Below, in pieces: positions 51,301 to 53,263 of a stretch of 64,000 bases of DNA. Below the pieces are notes generated by a model. That model was not told the DNA's origin. It ran no database searches and was given only the letters and a program-made list of their open reading frames with translations. Position 1 is the first letter of the stretch, and every line of letters begins with the position of its first letter. The stretch is from JBCBAP01 sp038532435 (lineage in GTDB: Bacteria; Pseudomonadota; Alphaproteobacteria; Rhodobacterales; Rhodobacteraceae). A program made the translations under genes and the position numbers. The stretch lies in NCBI GenBank assembly GCA_038532435.1, contig JBCBAP010000006.1, forward strand, positions 1 through 64,000. The letters run 5' to 3'.

Positions 51301-51674
51301 TGATTGAGCACCGCCCCGTAATATTCACCCGCCAGTTCGGCTTGTGCCTGGAGAAAGCCGCCCCCAACCAACCAGCCGTTCCAGATGTCACCGTTGAAAA
51401 AGCGTGAGAAGGAACCGCCGGTCGGATCGTCCGTGCCCCTGTAGGAAATGATGATCGTTCCCGCTTCGAGATCACCGACACTTTCGGTCAGTTCGTAGGT
51501 CGAGGCTGAGAAGCTGGCGTCGATCCAGGCCGCACTGCCTTCCCCCTCGAACCCCTCACGAAGTGTAGCCGGGCCGATGACACTCTGAGTCGCGGTGGTG
51601 CTCGCCGTAACCCCTTGATTGTACGTATCGCTCGCAAGGACAGAGAGCAGTAGGTCTTTCGTCAGATCGGGCAT
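26718..51674 (-). CDS. Giant RTX protein with lipase-like domain and cadherin-like arrays (8,318 aa)
   Basis: One uninterrupted 24,957-bp reading frame, about 39 percent of the window. Order of parts: a lipase-like alpha/beta hydrolase (about 1-330, nucleophile Ser142 in GHSLGG, SYRGTD oxyanion segment); degenerate RTX segments (about 620-1045); EF-hand-like DxDGDG loops (about 1240-1345); roughly 21 haemolysin-related calcium-binding modules of 110-140 residues (about 1924-4906); seven cadherin-like modules; a nonapeptide RTX block; a second, longer cadherin-like array including dystroglycan-type LPxWLxFD modules; a final RTX block; and a C-terminal secretion region ending KFSFY. There is no N-terminal signal peptide, consistent with type I export. 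AAGGA lies 7 nt before the ATG. Acidic composition and DNDxDGD loops imply calcium-stabilised folding outside the cell. The acyltransferase upstream suggests lysine acylation. Toxin, adhesin or extracellular lipase are all possible. Confidence 0.95.
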   Translation of the reverse strand: MPDLTKDLLLSVLASDTYNQGVTASTTATQSVIGPATLREGFEGEGSAAWIDASFSASTYELTESVGDLEAGTIIISYRGTDDPTGGSFSRFFNGDIWNGWLVGGGFLQAQAELAGEYYGAVLNQVKGETGVAPKIVLTGHSLGGGLAGMIGIVNDIEAVIFDNMPFQLSASRIYDRAKEASGKTNAEVRAEVFNRFFPTPLSGTELDDANAFIDTLMAEEFAKHDEYLMRYYGWDPELDENGIPTATRPVISPPDPDLGVIQGYYLPGEVNEILRFRSSSYKPDEVGEATDAENIADMPLPTGTPFSEGRARGLHSQGHLILRFFSDMENLLDDKSASEVWEPEVRKHVMKAIFDSEVARQLEYGGDRPYSEMLTEMGYTALGKDDGSHSYATVYGDTGLRALTNDLVEFGRLMAANQLSRLSTEQLEEFSRILVHFAGQMTKGKVEFKKGKNDDFDPEKGVVDILTYDGEELDANVDANRAEILRIKTDNELWQLEADGTSPDTPAPGQKIIGLTDVIEGMSFGESDWMRKALAAPEEFFSSAGGENFIPILDLMRLQYDQINPGPDGEGKAAGAEKGVLDYIDAVLMPLANDGPDRVIVGDPEGSYSKENTANLYLAAGGETEIVGDDGHNVIFVEHNAEIWGQYGRDTLIGKIAPVTFVDSMTVMPKHHEVSDGRDNDVYIGNIDRLTRTEWEQYYEGRKGKDDEPKSVLRYTTHENPDDDREERGLILSSILFLDEVTPEVDLDPALQSLALMEVTVTDPGSGGRTSKDLILGIDEIRLTSYADYVRADVENFGKPVHVISDDFDVGGTSAREYDTIDFRPLGEADDDTAHGLNYVNGVASLRDATDDRASLGDLFKVGFYALETAQTALGSIDPEEVMTIDGVEQIVGTEHADVIITGEIPYIDDLFGVQLRGEPTQIGEIQSGDGEDIIMVFQPRLIESGDTVPVELGGYEGPDGDTTADRDLRMIIDGGADDDYIFAAGGEGAITIGGTGRDWIFNASRGGLIIGDTRDGVDPDNPGDSNPFNKADKDGDEVYDHSDLIWFWGSTVMLDPKNDDVLSFFGYRLAGGSNELPFIFGTKALKGVGGASFGVALAEAFSPIFWDPFMPFITYWLEQKDRTLYVTNIFEKLFARFIDPKFAKPGIGGVMTFVNYDGQKFLEDTDIFGLPGGPPADDEEPVTDLGIILEVENPLDELFAMIPGFPGGLNRFSSLVSSVITLAQQAARLSKVNDWFDGKDPLVIDLDGDGIETLALDEFDVYFDIDGDFFRERSGWLDPDDGFVVLDRNGNGEIDDISEMFGGRTGRGLEDLAAFDENGDGVIDVADAIYSELRIWQDFDSDGETDEGELSTLADLGIASISLDGTEMDITTPQGANLIGTGQVTLFSGEMRNSFEAIFDASDLLTQYAGETGTAVWLLENALDATGYGNMADLSVVMSNDFELAETARTAAAEMTDPDLRTLVQQAGDTLGKWAFSLDRTQELTAVLLDTSGTDITLADRAIYTEDADGGYWVLESGAPVVDELGATIDRPTIEDIMAQPAAAEQMWQIEQVWSPSSRSEALTHREEAPYLATVVNGRVLVLDYGIQLEDGSWKLASGTPIVDADDAVIPFPTKDDILALAVGEGQEWRVESLGFNPYGNIDVERIGVNFIDGIAVDYTVQVTDAEGSFHVWARNLDRALEIQFYGGDAREFDLRSYAIDFDTLDEVNSTDDSTFRVEMMTPGQYHYAVSLYGIDFVPNMLSATIDAGGVIDYSTNATPGYSLSETEFVSGVDAMIELTGFAMEQYIVTSRAFAVKLAAQGGLSDFFRDVAYDLETDSFGPTSDREMAPMFKAIFEAAPAGADAAYDYLDQWSLILQEFYADYQPSGEGNDFGATVGVDQKFIFQMLLPAFEDVGIDTDLPAVLNALKVDETRLRTHTVDDTELVGTRGIDYIYVSEGDQTYRGGLGSDFYFIGKDFGNDVIDDVDFGKGDEIRFSHLRSSDVEAVRDGEDLILTALDGSGTLVVRNHFLGELNPKIGNRTQETGVAAIIFADGVVWDVNRIPFEVVNPLDTDQVITGSGSLDVLYGGKGNDVLLGGVGGDIYVFQVGDGQDTIRDDNPTSYDKSSSAPDFVKILGGVDKNDLRLERDGESDDLEIYFLDEDGNETGDKLTIEGQFGGVRLNLEAFGVIDPSLEIEYAAPNLIERFVFDNGDVLMFNDVVDLYLKSARTDGDDAIYGTLLGERLDGGAGDDFLVGREGGDTYVYGRNYGLDQIEDGDTSLKIFGSADPDTLRFIDNLRWTDFDFLREGASDTLTLQVSGTTDGVILTEQLKTQFLAGYINRIETLVFADGTEWSYTKLFQHFIDLAKTDGDDVIYGFDLADVIDGGAGNDQLIGFGGSDTYKFARGYGEDTILDAGGFETLVLEGISSEAVTISRTDLDLIFTVNDTGDRIVMENQYVRAGAQAYAVESFAFADRTVDWTDLNPEDVDLIGTSGDDTLRGSNFREVLDGRAGDDLLEGGSDGDTYMFDVGYGSDTIIDVQVATVWEGRRGREVEVDDRIRFGADITVDNVRFAVAGDDLIITVQDRSDTLTVKNQFRNVTDGIELFEFYDGTIMTIADVEAQLDIVGGNRGDNIIDATPDVPSTLDGRQGDDILNGGSAGDTYAFGIGYDFDTINEVFDRTGVIDKVIFGSSVTVASVVLRRDEDDLLIDLGNGEDVLRIVGGLGSNKVEEFSFADGTVWTVEDVRNELTRGTDANDKLVGFDGRNDDLSGGAGSDELIGRSGNDTYRFGIGDGRDSVEESSGVDRVVFGTGVTSDAVAFSEVGDTLVITLTLTGETLAVLGGLSTATTATHVESFEFDDGITLSLTDIRGILLDEASNASTDLIDARTIDPDFEVAGGYGYDTIIMGRDTRVLFAEGDGIDRIELEAIAMRDAVISFTDYGSTEAVVRRAGLESDDLLIVFPDVGDQVRIVGALARTTLPVIEFADGITWDANELKAQELRGQETDGDDLIFDSRGDDVIEAGLGNDDIRGARGNDTYIFTRGDGRDVIVEETSGDDFDNASADINYVDRLEIRGYVAEDLRFSRVSPDSQDVVLSFDGTDDEIVLRYRETTVTVNGKPLIHGIEIVAFSDGTELTRDEIFAELAGQGTPLDDQIFAVDTPRTIEPGKGDDYVEGGTENDLYIYRRGDGADYISDTGYDTGYPDPLPNQGNVLKIFGYTPDQAEVVQIVDRPGEMIIRFSETDQITIARALNDSSSTRNTVRTVMFENGVTWVFNNYPDIAETPPSDQIITGTRYNDILRSGPGNDILSGDRGSDTYVFERGDGMDVFRHSTSTFSSNEFQASVVQLVGYTMAEAIFEFSHRQEYSFSDELEDLVLRFVGTTDRIYLEEALIERPVELFTRYEFDDGTITGAEVRAMLLATQVSAGDDFVTGTPGDDTIEAGTGNDFYLLEEGDDTVVFTRGDGIDHIFALSATYTLDLRGYDPSEVTVTAIPVQDAGFVLTFDGTGDKIFMPANSDTTTIPRVQQITFDDAAGTVWSTDDIIAEAAATAAAGGSGATEDADTLSGTPGDDAIEGLGGDDIISLGDGSDTVTYSVGDGRDILADTFGNSDQNDTIVLTDLNPADIEIIRYTMGNDTGGYQSKYELRVAGTSDGIWLGGIDFLGEIRFADSTVWGTADIAAAIVETPPAPGAPTTIFGTDANNSYVSTSADEFFDEQYDDGNDTYTFDRLSGNDVIREGTYTFYGTNDRVVFTDVASTEITVQVLPFGTSDYDTDTDLLLTWDEPGNSLRIKDFMRGDGTGHGINTFVFSDGVSYTGPQMKVLAEQALLADTRSFKGTFTYDRAVQSGDYVGGYDFDASPYFKELSITLVDVAADELSISPRGDDVIIEIAPRPADGIEGGSIWVGEFGQADSFEITLDGGVVIDKAQIEADLLAAQITDGDDVIRAGSSSSEDFDFDAPPLTVSGGQGNDFVDVASTNVTFAYTRGDGYDIMRANVETFFEGAGVNQLELTGITADQLTIRKVGFDLLIDIAESAPGAGDAGRIHLIDGHKLRVEYDGFYEEDALSLSRIVLLNDPEPPTILTSSDISALLGGSVEPTEGDDWVSTERTDGSYEMLGGDDYVRTFQSNDIYIYRSGDGHDIYADQGNGSGFDGGEDPFPRDEPFPGDEPFPGDEPFPGDEPFPGEDPFPGGDTGAPGDRLEFPDLLQEDVRFERSGFDLMIRIDENMDKGIEAGSIRLRNAFNSDRVTEDYIIEEIVFADASTVEMITIAQSIVASDGTDGDDLIRGTYLGDTIEGGLGDDALLGGEGGDTYIYSRGDGHDSIFKESDTSGVDVLELRGISPDDLTLEETRTDLVILVAESAPGAGDAGSIFILEQTEGEGIEIIRFDDGTEWNRTQIEEVLRAPNFTDGNDVATTSDADETLEAGQGYDQVDGRGGMDTYVYSRGDGVDILRDTVAGAGDVLDLRGIAPGDITLKRPYGTDDAVLIIAESTPGAGDGGRITLRNTLGGDTIGVDVVRFEDGTEWDEAAMLALLTAAGATDGPDLIAGTDGPDTLAGLGGDDVIEGQLGDDTYLYTRGDGTDVISDTGGSADRIEISGYAVEEVVFERRGYDGTDLVIRLDDLGDEIVVRNAFSNSRYSSAQGRIEEIVLTDSATTFTPSQIAAQILANAGSVEDDIIVGDNTANILEGKEGNDLLVGLSGNDIYRYGAGDGDDRISDTGSDIGDVLELSLTPAEVLFAQRSGPQGLDLIIAFTTGRDRITLEGALTNGRDGVDLIRFSDGTEWDRAQMRAEALKDAEGDGDDRVWGFDSDDTFDGTTGDDILIGDLGSDTYRYSRGEGNDTIIEDLDDASFDTVEFDSFVSSEVSLTQLYKGSDAVVFHFATAPDQTLTVHGAIASDSSGIEQYVFTDGVIWTKAKLLELLDNTAAVATDDGYFAVRETEPLTISADVLLRNDYDPDGDDLRIIAVDGGANGFAELNAAGDVVYTANEGFTGPTQLTYTITDGRNGLSTANVDLRVRPLAEALDDRGFTVDEDGTLIIEVERLLSNDIDGDRLIIGQVRDALNGAVSLSTDGNITFTPNDDFNGQASFTYVANTPEGGVADAVVYIEVTPGNDAPTVRNNTVPQTLENVGFELDPATLLANDFDIDGDTLLIDAVFGNENVRVELTSDGAILVEPRDFYWGSASFDYRVSDGNGGTAIGTVYFYVEPVNNDPEPQADVVAPVEEDQFAIINTADLLANDIEWDGEALTVTSVRSSAGGTVRLLDNDTIEFQPAANFDGTARFFYTVTDGQGGFVSARVEIPMIPENDEPIARADSYQTNPDLIADEDTVLEIDIFDLLANDYDIEDGDLIEFVDVFDGRNGDAVRDGTIIRFTPDENFWGETTFFYNVRDSEGLTGAGEVTVYFNNVADAPPEANPDSFTLDEDTSIVIPVAAILANDVDIDRDPLTLLGLRFPGPADFPQLNGTLAFNDDGDIVYTPNLNFNGNAQFFYQITDNVSIDGAAPAVVEGQVSLSVRPIPDEPVVVDDLLGLTPLGVPMVLRISDMLSNDTDADRDDVLSFVGLGDGVTLPDNAYVYENEFVVITNAPDFTGETRTIYRISDTSGLVDQGFAGGLVLGSYSGTLTGTNERDLLIGTEAGERIEGLDGDDDLLGEGGDDIFDAGAGDDDIFGGAGNDIILASAGRDTIDGGDDYDIVDYTASNIGIRADLETRVGQAGYADGDVYLRVEELIGSTYADILGGSDLVGDTLRGGLGDDRIEGRGGADLLEGGADDDRLDGGADGDTLDGGEGSDTADYFFSDGAVQVSLADGTAFGGHAEGDTLISIENLIGSDFADMLTGDDGANLLSGGRENDILDGGDGDDTLIGGRGADALIGGLGIDIADYTLSAEGVTIDMSGATAGGGDAEGDTFSGIEIIQGSYHDDTITGDAEDNTIRGGRGADSIDGGDGFDTADYSTADEGVTVDLGTGLGSEGEAAGDTLTGIEALIGSNYVDTLIGGAGDETFDGGFDDDSIAGNAGSDTYLFGYDSANDVVTEAGVAGDVDRVQLKPGIAPKDLSVIRDGDDLLLELERDAGFLIDTLRVTNHFVGEDEGIEEVVFEDGTVWDRATIESLIRAGRFNAADDVYRFGTEDEVATIDPLLLVANDTSDAGVGLELVSVGNPVNGTVWINAEGDINFLPFENFNDDAGRGRAFFDYTVRDDFGRESTARVEVQVRPVNDVPVPVDDGPWEGDEDTTFIIPFDFILGNDTDVDGDTLSIVDLSAILDEDGNELYSSFNFPLTNGKGSLVAGGVEFTPRPDVFGFAGFTYTVSDGNGGFATGVVEVYLNPINDAPRSSLDRLTVRLDTVNVISFSDFFGDDYDIEDDAFTLEGIHSAVGGTLEVDEAAGTVSFVADALGSASFQYDVRDARGAEATHTVQLNVIPFFVNTAPNARNDGPYDILEDEVLFIDPAELLANDSDFDGHPIELVALERFPLNGKVAFTDDGQIRFTPKADFNGNAGFTYTISDGEGGFDTAFVSIQIEPRNDAPVVRGDVVSGIEDTPLTIIPGLVFGNDYDPDGDVVFYESVGFLGELTGDYSARDPFATQRTLTPETLDEAVVVTAALADGMPLPAWLTFDAETLTFSGTMPVDVVDPIDVAVTFDLAGETFVEEMTLPADADALLTGIVVGPEIAVLSTGPGTFTAQLADNRALPDWLDFDAETGTLLRTSIDPPADAEPLRVQIVFTPEYEDLPDGTFRSTDRGFSLEYVIDPAAEIPAAVNEALAQPAFFSGQELFTLDLSDVVSATVTKESGAPLPSWIDFDPETLSFTGTPPAAFVGAIPVRIAISHTAESGLPDYVLETEIVVDETFSVTSLTGITGQIIGSDQINVQLPEDFNGALAMSYVARDDKDGVAEPSWIVVNVANTPELPDAVTDTLATDEDVALTFALTDLLSNDFDEDGDAIRILDVSQPTNGMVTVEIVPVVIDAPAELASETGDYAVTLADGSAAPDWIEIDPATGALTAKVPFAFVETLDLLVTRGVASAALSQAFDGNAGVQLTYTPDAGFFGPDVFDYTLTDDAQGESTGIVRIDVAPLNDLPVAVSDRFDAFEDTPFTFTTADLLSNDFDEDGDPLTVVDLFDVSVGEIVQDGNTFTFTPPLNFDGLVSFRYRVEDGQGGAGVGQGRIDVASTNAAPVATIDRYTVEEDTPLTLNLSEFMANDFDPDPEDTITLVNVRAPSNATLFDLPGGDYQFVPDENVTGVVAYTYTITDGRIETTGTIEVTYTPVNDAPTGLPTDLFTGTEDIPLVIDLAALEAEMVDVEGDDFAITSVFDGDNGTVEMVGRTAVFTGRADYFGNAGFSYFVTDEFGAERIGYVRISLAPADDLPVAVGDSGYEMIEGGFVIIDPADLIANDVDPDAGDTISFLGMLPQAGLEELADGTFRFTPDEDFFGRATLSYQIADNSGIPVTGSVFVDVTGTPDAPTAVDDDLTGFEDQVLVLEPSDFTGNDFDVDEEGIFFVEAVAGERISIEIDDTGRLLVTPEADFTGEATFDYTIRDTGGLTDTGRVTVTFTNVNDAPVIGALPALEGVEETAFRVVLPGEAFTDVDGDILTYAVRAEGGGDLPDWLEFNPFTLVLEGTPPENFFGDIALEVAVDDGRIETVQPITLSIANVNDAPVAASDVFNAGTATVITIPLDLLLSNDTDVDGDMLTVVSATDGAGFTTALDGLGNLVVTRDAALSGEIEVTYTVSDGTTTATAAVAIDLVATNNAPIITGLGDLEIDEDTELAITFPDGFVTDPEGDPVSITVTRAGGSTLPTWMTWDEATRSLSGTPPENFNGTIDLQMEASDGRVSTIQTFNLLIAPVNDVPILLAPFSDRSSVEDTEVNVLLQQDLVEDVDGDAITYGLTLADGSDIPAWLGFDADALLLTGLPPEDFAGDVELMLSISDGTATITDDFTLTVTGVNDAPELLTPLADVSTDTDGNALTTGQPFIVDAQTDLFADPDADPLIFAARLADGSALPDWLSFDGLTFAGTAPRTAAGAIEVEILASDGLEEVSDSLTLTFVEGNADPVANNDVYSASVPAGILIREEVLTANDTDADGDTLTVTSVSAAGNGTVTLEDGNVTYIPELDFEGPDSFTYTVDDGYGGTAEATVTVNVTNPFDDVYEDGDGNGVGFGGRGDDLLSGGGGNDILFGGRGNDYVLGGTGRDALFGGAGDDILNGGAGNDLIFGGRGADTIFGGEGNDLIFAGGGGGLVDGGAGNDRIFAGRGLDTFYFGSGSGRDTIYGFSTGGRRSFIEGDEIRIGVEGVENYSDLLTFASEERGGVLFDFGDGDELFLAGTRLAALDEDKFSFY
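27310..33375 (-). repeat. Second cadherin-like array with dystroglycan-type modules
   Basis: About sixteen to eighteen modules. Most are of the LLxNDxDxDGD cadherin-like type. At least seven are of the dystroglycan-type cadherin-like pattern LPxWLxFDxxTxxxxGTPP, clustered near 31.2-31.9 kb and again at 27.7-28.95 kb. They form the distal stalk before the C-terminal secretion block. Confidence 0.8.
33380..34860 (-). repeat. Central RTX nonapeptide block
   Basis: A run of classical GGxGxDxLx nonapeptides, for example RGGLGDDRIEGRGGADLLEG and SGGRENDILDGGDGDDTLIG. It is organised in four to five groups separated by a conserved DxADY...GDxxxxIExLIGS linker, and ends in one more haemolysin-related module. 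The nonapeptides form calcium beta-rolls. Confidence 0.9.
34870..36955 (-). repeat. First cadherin-like array (seven modules)
   Basis: Modules of about 95-100 residues follow the VDEDTxLxIxxxxLLxNDxDxDGD...FTPxxxFxGxxxFxYxVxDxxG pattern of tandem-95 / Cadherin_5-like repeats. They are common in large surface adhesins and provide rigid calcium-bound stalks. Confidence 0.85.
36955..45905 (-). repeat. Array of about 21 haemolysin-related calcium-binding modules
   Basis: Each module opens with a DGDDxIxG / GGxGNDxYxF-like RTX half, continues with GDGxDxIxD, a hydrophobic segment, and closes with a FADGTxW motif. This matches the haemolysin-type calcium-binding related domain. Modules are divergent in sequence and range from well preserved (e.g. 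DGDDLIRG, then GGDTYIYSRGDGHDSI) to degenerate near the middle. The count is by eye and could be off by one or two. Confidence 0.8.
39150..39262 (-). repeat. Tandem DEPFPG hexapeptide repeat inside the RTX gene
   Basis: Five to six consecutive copies of an 18-bp unit encode DEPFPG variants (EDPFPR, DEPFPG several times, EDPFPG), about residues 4138-4175. Units differ mainly at silent or single positions. It is a proline-rich linker between two modules and the only simple tandem repeat seen in the gene. Confidence 0.85.
47600..47950 (-). other. EF-hand-like calcium loops in the giant RTX protein
   Basis: A dense set of acidic loops: LDGDGIETL, IDGDFFRE, DRNGNGEIDD, DENGDGVIDV and DSDGETDEGE, within about 110 residues (roughly 1240-1345). 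This cassette, preceding RTX modules, is typical of very large RTX proteins and points to calcium binding. Confidence 0.75.
50560..51674 (-). other. Lipase-like domain of the giant RTX protein
   Basis: The N-terminal portion resembles class-3-type lipase-fold enzymes of RTX lipases and polyurethanases. TIIISYRGTDDP is followed by KIVLTGHSLGGGLAG with Ser142, then AVIFDNMPF with Asp162 as a plausible acid and LHSQGHLILRFFSD (near 314-318) supplying a plausible histidine. The triad assignment is inferred from spacing and family resemblance. Confidence 0.75.
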
Positions 51675-51739
51675 GGGGAAGTCCTTGGGGGCAGTCTGAG
51701 GGGGTGCGGGCGGGACCGGGGCAGGTCAGGGCGAAGGCG

Positions 51740-52282
51740 TCAGGCCTTCGCGCCCATCTTTTCGAGCGTCTCGCGATCGACGAGACGGGCGATGACCGGG
51801 TGCAGGCTTAGGTCACCCTTCTGAACGATCTGCTTGAAATTCGAGAGGACCGAAACGGTGCTCTTCTGATCCGGCGCAATCACGTCGAGGAGCCAGTTGT
51901 TCTCGCCGCTCGTCCAGTCTTCCGCCTTGAGCTTGACCGGAAATGTTCCAGCCTTGATCTGTTCGCGGATCTTCGCATCGACCTCATCAGACACGCTCGC
52001 CCAGATCGCGAGGCCGGAGATGTCTGTCAGCGGACCGCGCTCCTTCGTTGCCGGGTATGCGATGGCAATCCGGTCCCGGATGAGCGGTTCCAGCACCAGA
52101 TGCTGGAGGTCGGACAGGCTCTGATTGCGGTAGCGGGGCAGCGCCATCATCGCCATGACGACCTTGCCGAAGCTTTCCCTGACCTGTGCGCGCACGCGGG
52201 CGACTTTTTCGAGGACTTCGGCGGAAACTTCGGGCGAAGCGGCCTCTTGTTCAGGCGTCGCTTCGGCGGTCTCTGTGGTCAT
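51740..52282 (-). CDS. RTX toxin-activating lysine acyltransferase (HlyC family)
   Basis: A 180-residue protein matching the HlyC/RtxC acyltransferase family, which transfers a fatty acyl group from acyl-ACP to internal lysines of an RTX protein in the cytoplasm before export. Recognisable segments are LSDLQHLVLEPLI with His61 as the probable catalytic histidine, GLAIWASVSDEVDAKI (the SWAxLSxExExxY-like strand) and DWTSGENNWLLDVIAP (the W-SG-W-IAP core), whose Asp133 matches the second catalytic residue by position. ATG 52282 is chosen with GGAAGAG about 6 nt upstream; the frame extends to 52345 without homology. It lies 65 bp before the giant RTX gene, giving a C-A-B-D order. Confidence 0.88.
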   Translation of the reverse strand: MTTETAEATPEQEAASPEVSAEVLEKVARVRAQVRESFGKVVMAMMALPRYRNQSLSDLQHLVLEPLIRDRIAIAYPATKERGPLTDISGLAIWASVSDEVDAKIREQIKAGTFPVKLKAEDWTSGENNWLLDVIAPDQKSTVSVLSNFKQIVQKGDLSLHPVIARLVDRETLEKMGAKA

Positions 52283-53075
52283 GTGCGCTCTTCCAGAATG
52301 AGGTGGGCAAAAATGCAGGCTTTTGAATCGTATGCGCGTGTTCACTTTTTAGTCATCAGGAAAATTGTCGATTTATACTTTGACACGCCCTCAGGGAGAG
52401 ATTCGCCGGCGAAAACCCGCTGACGCAGTGGCGTGCGGAACACAATCTGCCGTTGTAGTGGGTCTCACACTGCAACCAATTCTACCTAAGGGCGAGCTGC
52501 ACCCCAGATGCGCACGCATAGCAATTTTGAGGTGTACGGGGGCGCCGTTGGCGGTCAAATCACATGGATTGCCGCCCGCAGCTTCACACACTCCGCGCGT
52601 GATCGACGAAGCCTCGCACGAACCCCGCTCCACAGCGCGCGGGCGGCCGGGTGGCCTGCGTTGCAGATGGGTCGGGGATGACATCTGTCGGAACGCACCG
52701 ATCTCAACCTCACCGGTCAGGATCGATGCGCCGTTTGCAGCAAGGACTGGATGGGCTGGCGCGCTTGCGCAACGCCGTTCCGCCAAGACCGATGAAGCCG
52801 AGCAGCGTGACCGGAAGGGAGCCGGTCAAGGGCACCCGTGAAGCCGATACTCTGGAAATCGACCTGGCCATCTATCCCGGTCAAAAACACCATCACGTTC
52901 TGCAGGTTGAGCGTTTGAGCCGCTGCTCATCACGCCCCTGAACGGGCGTACTGACACTGACGACGCACGGTCAGTCTCACCGAAACACCACAGAAAAATA
53001 TGGAACGTCTGTTGCTCGTTCACTAGTGATTTGGAGAGTGTTTGGAGCGGGCGATGCGAACAAGGGAGGAAAATC
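52283..53075. other. Junction region between the RTX operon and the mobile element
   Basis: About 790 bp with no intact gene. The part next to the acyltransferase start (52290-52385) is AT-rich and presumably holds the RTX operon promoter, though no clean -35/-10 pair stands out. A decayed gene remnant occupies 52710-52920. An inverted repeat ACTGAC/GTCAGT lies at 52956-52975. Other frames here look like shadows. The left end of the mobile element probably falls in this interval, but no att-like direct repeat can be identified without the right end. Confidence 0.5.
52710..52920 (-). pseudogene. Frameshifted remnant of a VPLPA-CTERM secreted protein
   Basis: In one minus frame (52920-52834) the translation reads LNLQNVMVFLTGIDGQVD then FQSIGFTG, typical of the end of a beta-rich exported protein. 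After a shift of frame at about 52834, the next frame reads VPLTGSLPVTLLGFIGLGG followed by TALRKR, an almost canonical VPLPA-CTERM tail (motif, hydrophobic helix, basic cluster). In-frame stops lie just upstream. The two pieces abut exactly where one gene should be continuous, so a broken gene fragment is the best explanation. Confidence 0.5.
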
Positions 53076-53127
53076 TTCCAACAAGTTAGGTTCTCAATTG
53101 TTGGAAGTTCCAACAATTTTCCAACAA
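53076..53127. repeat. TTCCAACAA iterons with a 19-bp palindrome
   Basis: Four copies of the 9-mer TTCCAACAA occur in 52 bp: direct at 53076-53084, inverted at 53098-53106, direct at 53108-53116 and direct at 53119-53127. The inverted and second direct copy together form the perfect palindrome TTGTTGGAAGTTCCAACAA. Spacings of 22 and 11 bp keep the copies on one helical face. The site lies upstream of the first helix-turn-helix gene and is a likely initiator or autoregulator binding site. Confidence 0.8.
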
Positions 53128-53263
53128 TCTCAGCGACTTGATTGAGATCGTTATGAGCGCTTCTACCATGTTCAGCCATGATGCACGAGGAAAACAAATA
53201 GTCACCGAGGCCAGATGTAAGCTCAGGTCATCCCCTGTTCGGCTTCGTGCTAAACTAGCTGAT

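Noticed and set aside
52391..53197. Minus-strand frames of 131 and 123 codons and a plus-strand frame of 158 codons at the element junction
   Set aside because: They overlap each other and the VPLPA-CTERM remnant, lack ribosome sites and show no family resemblance.
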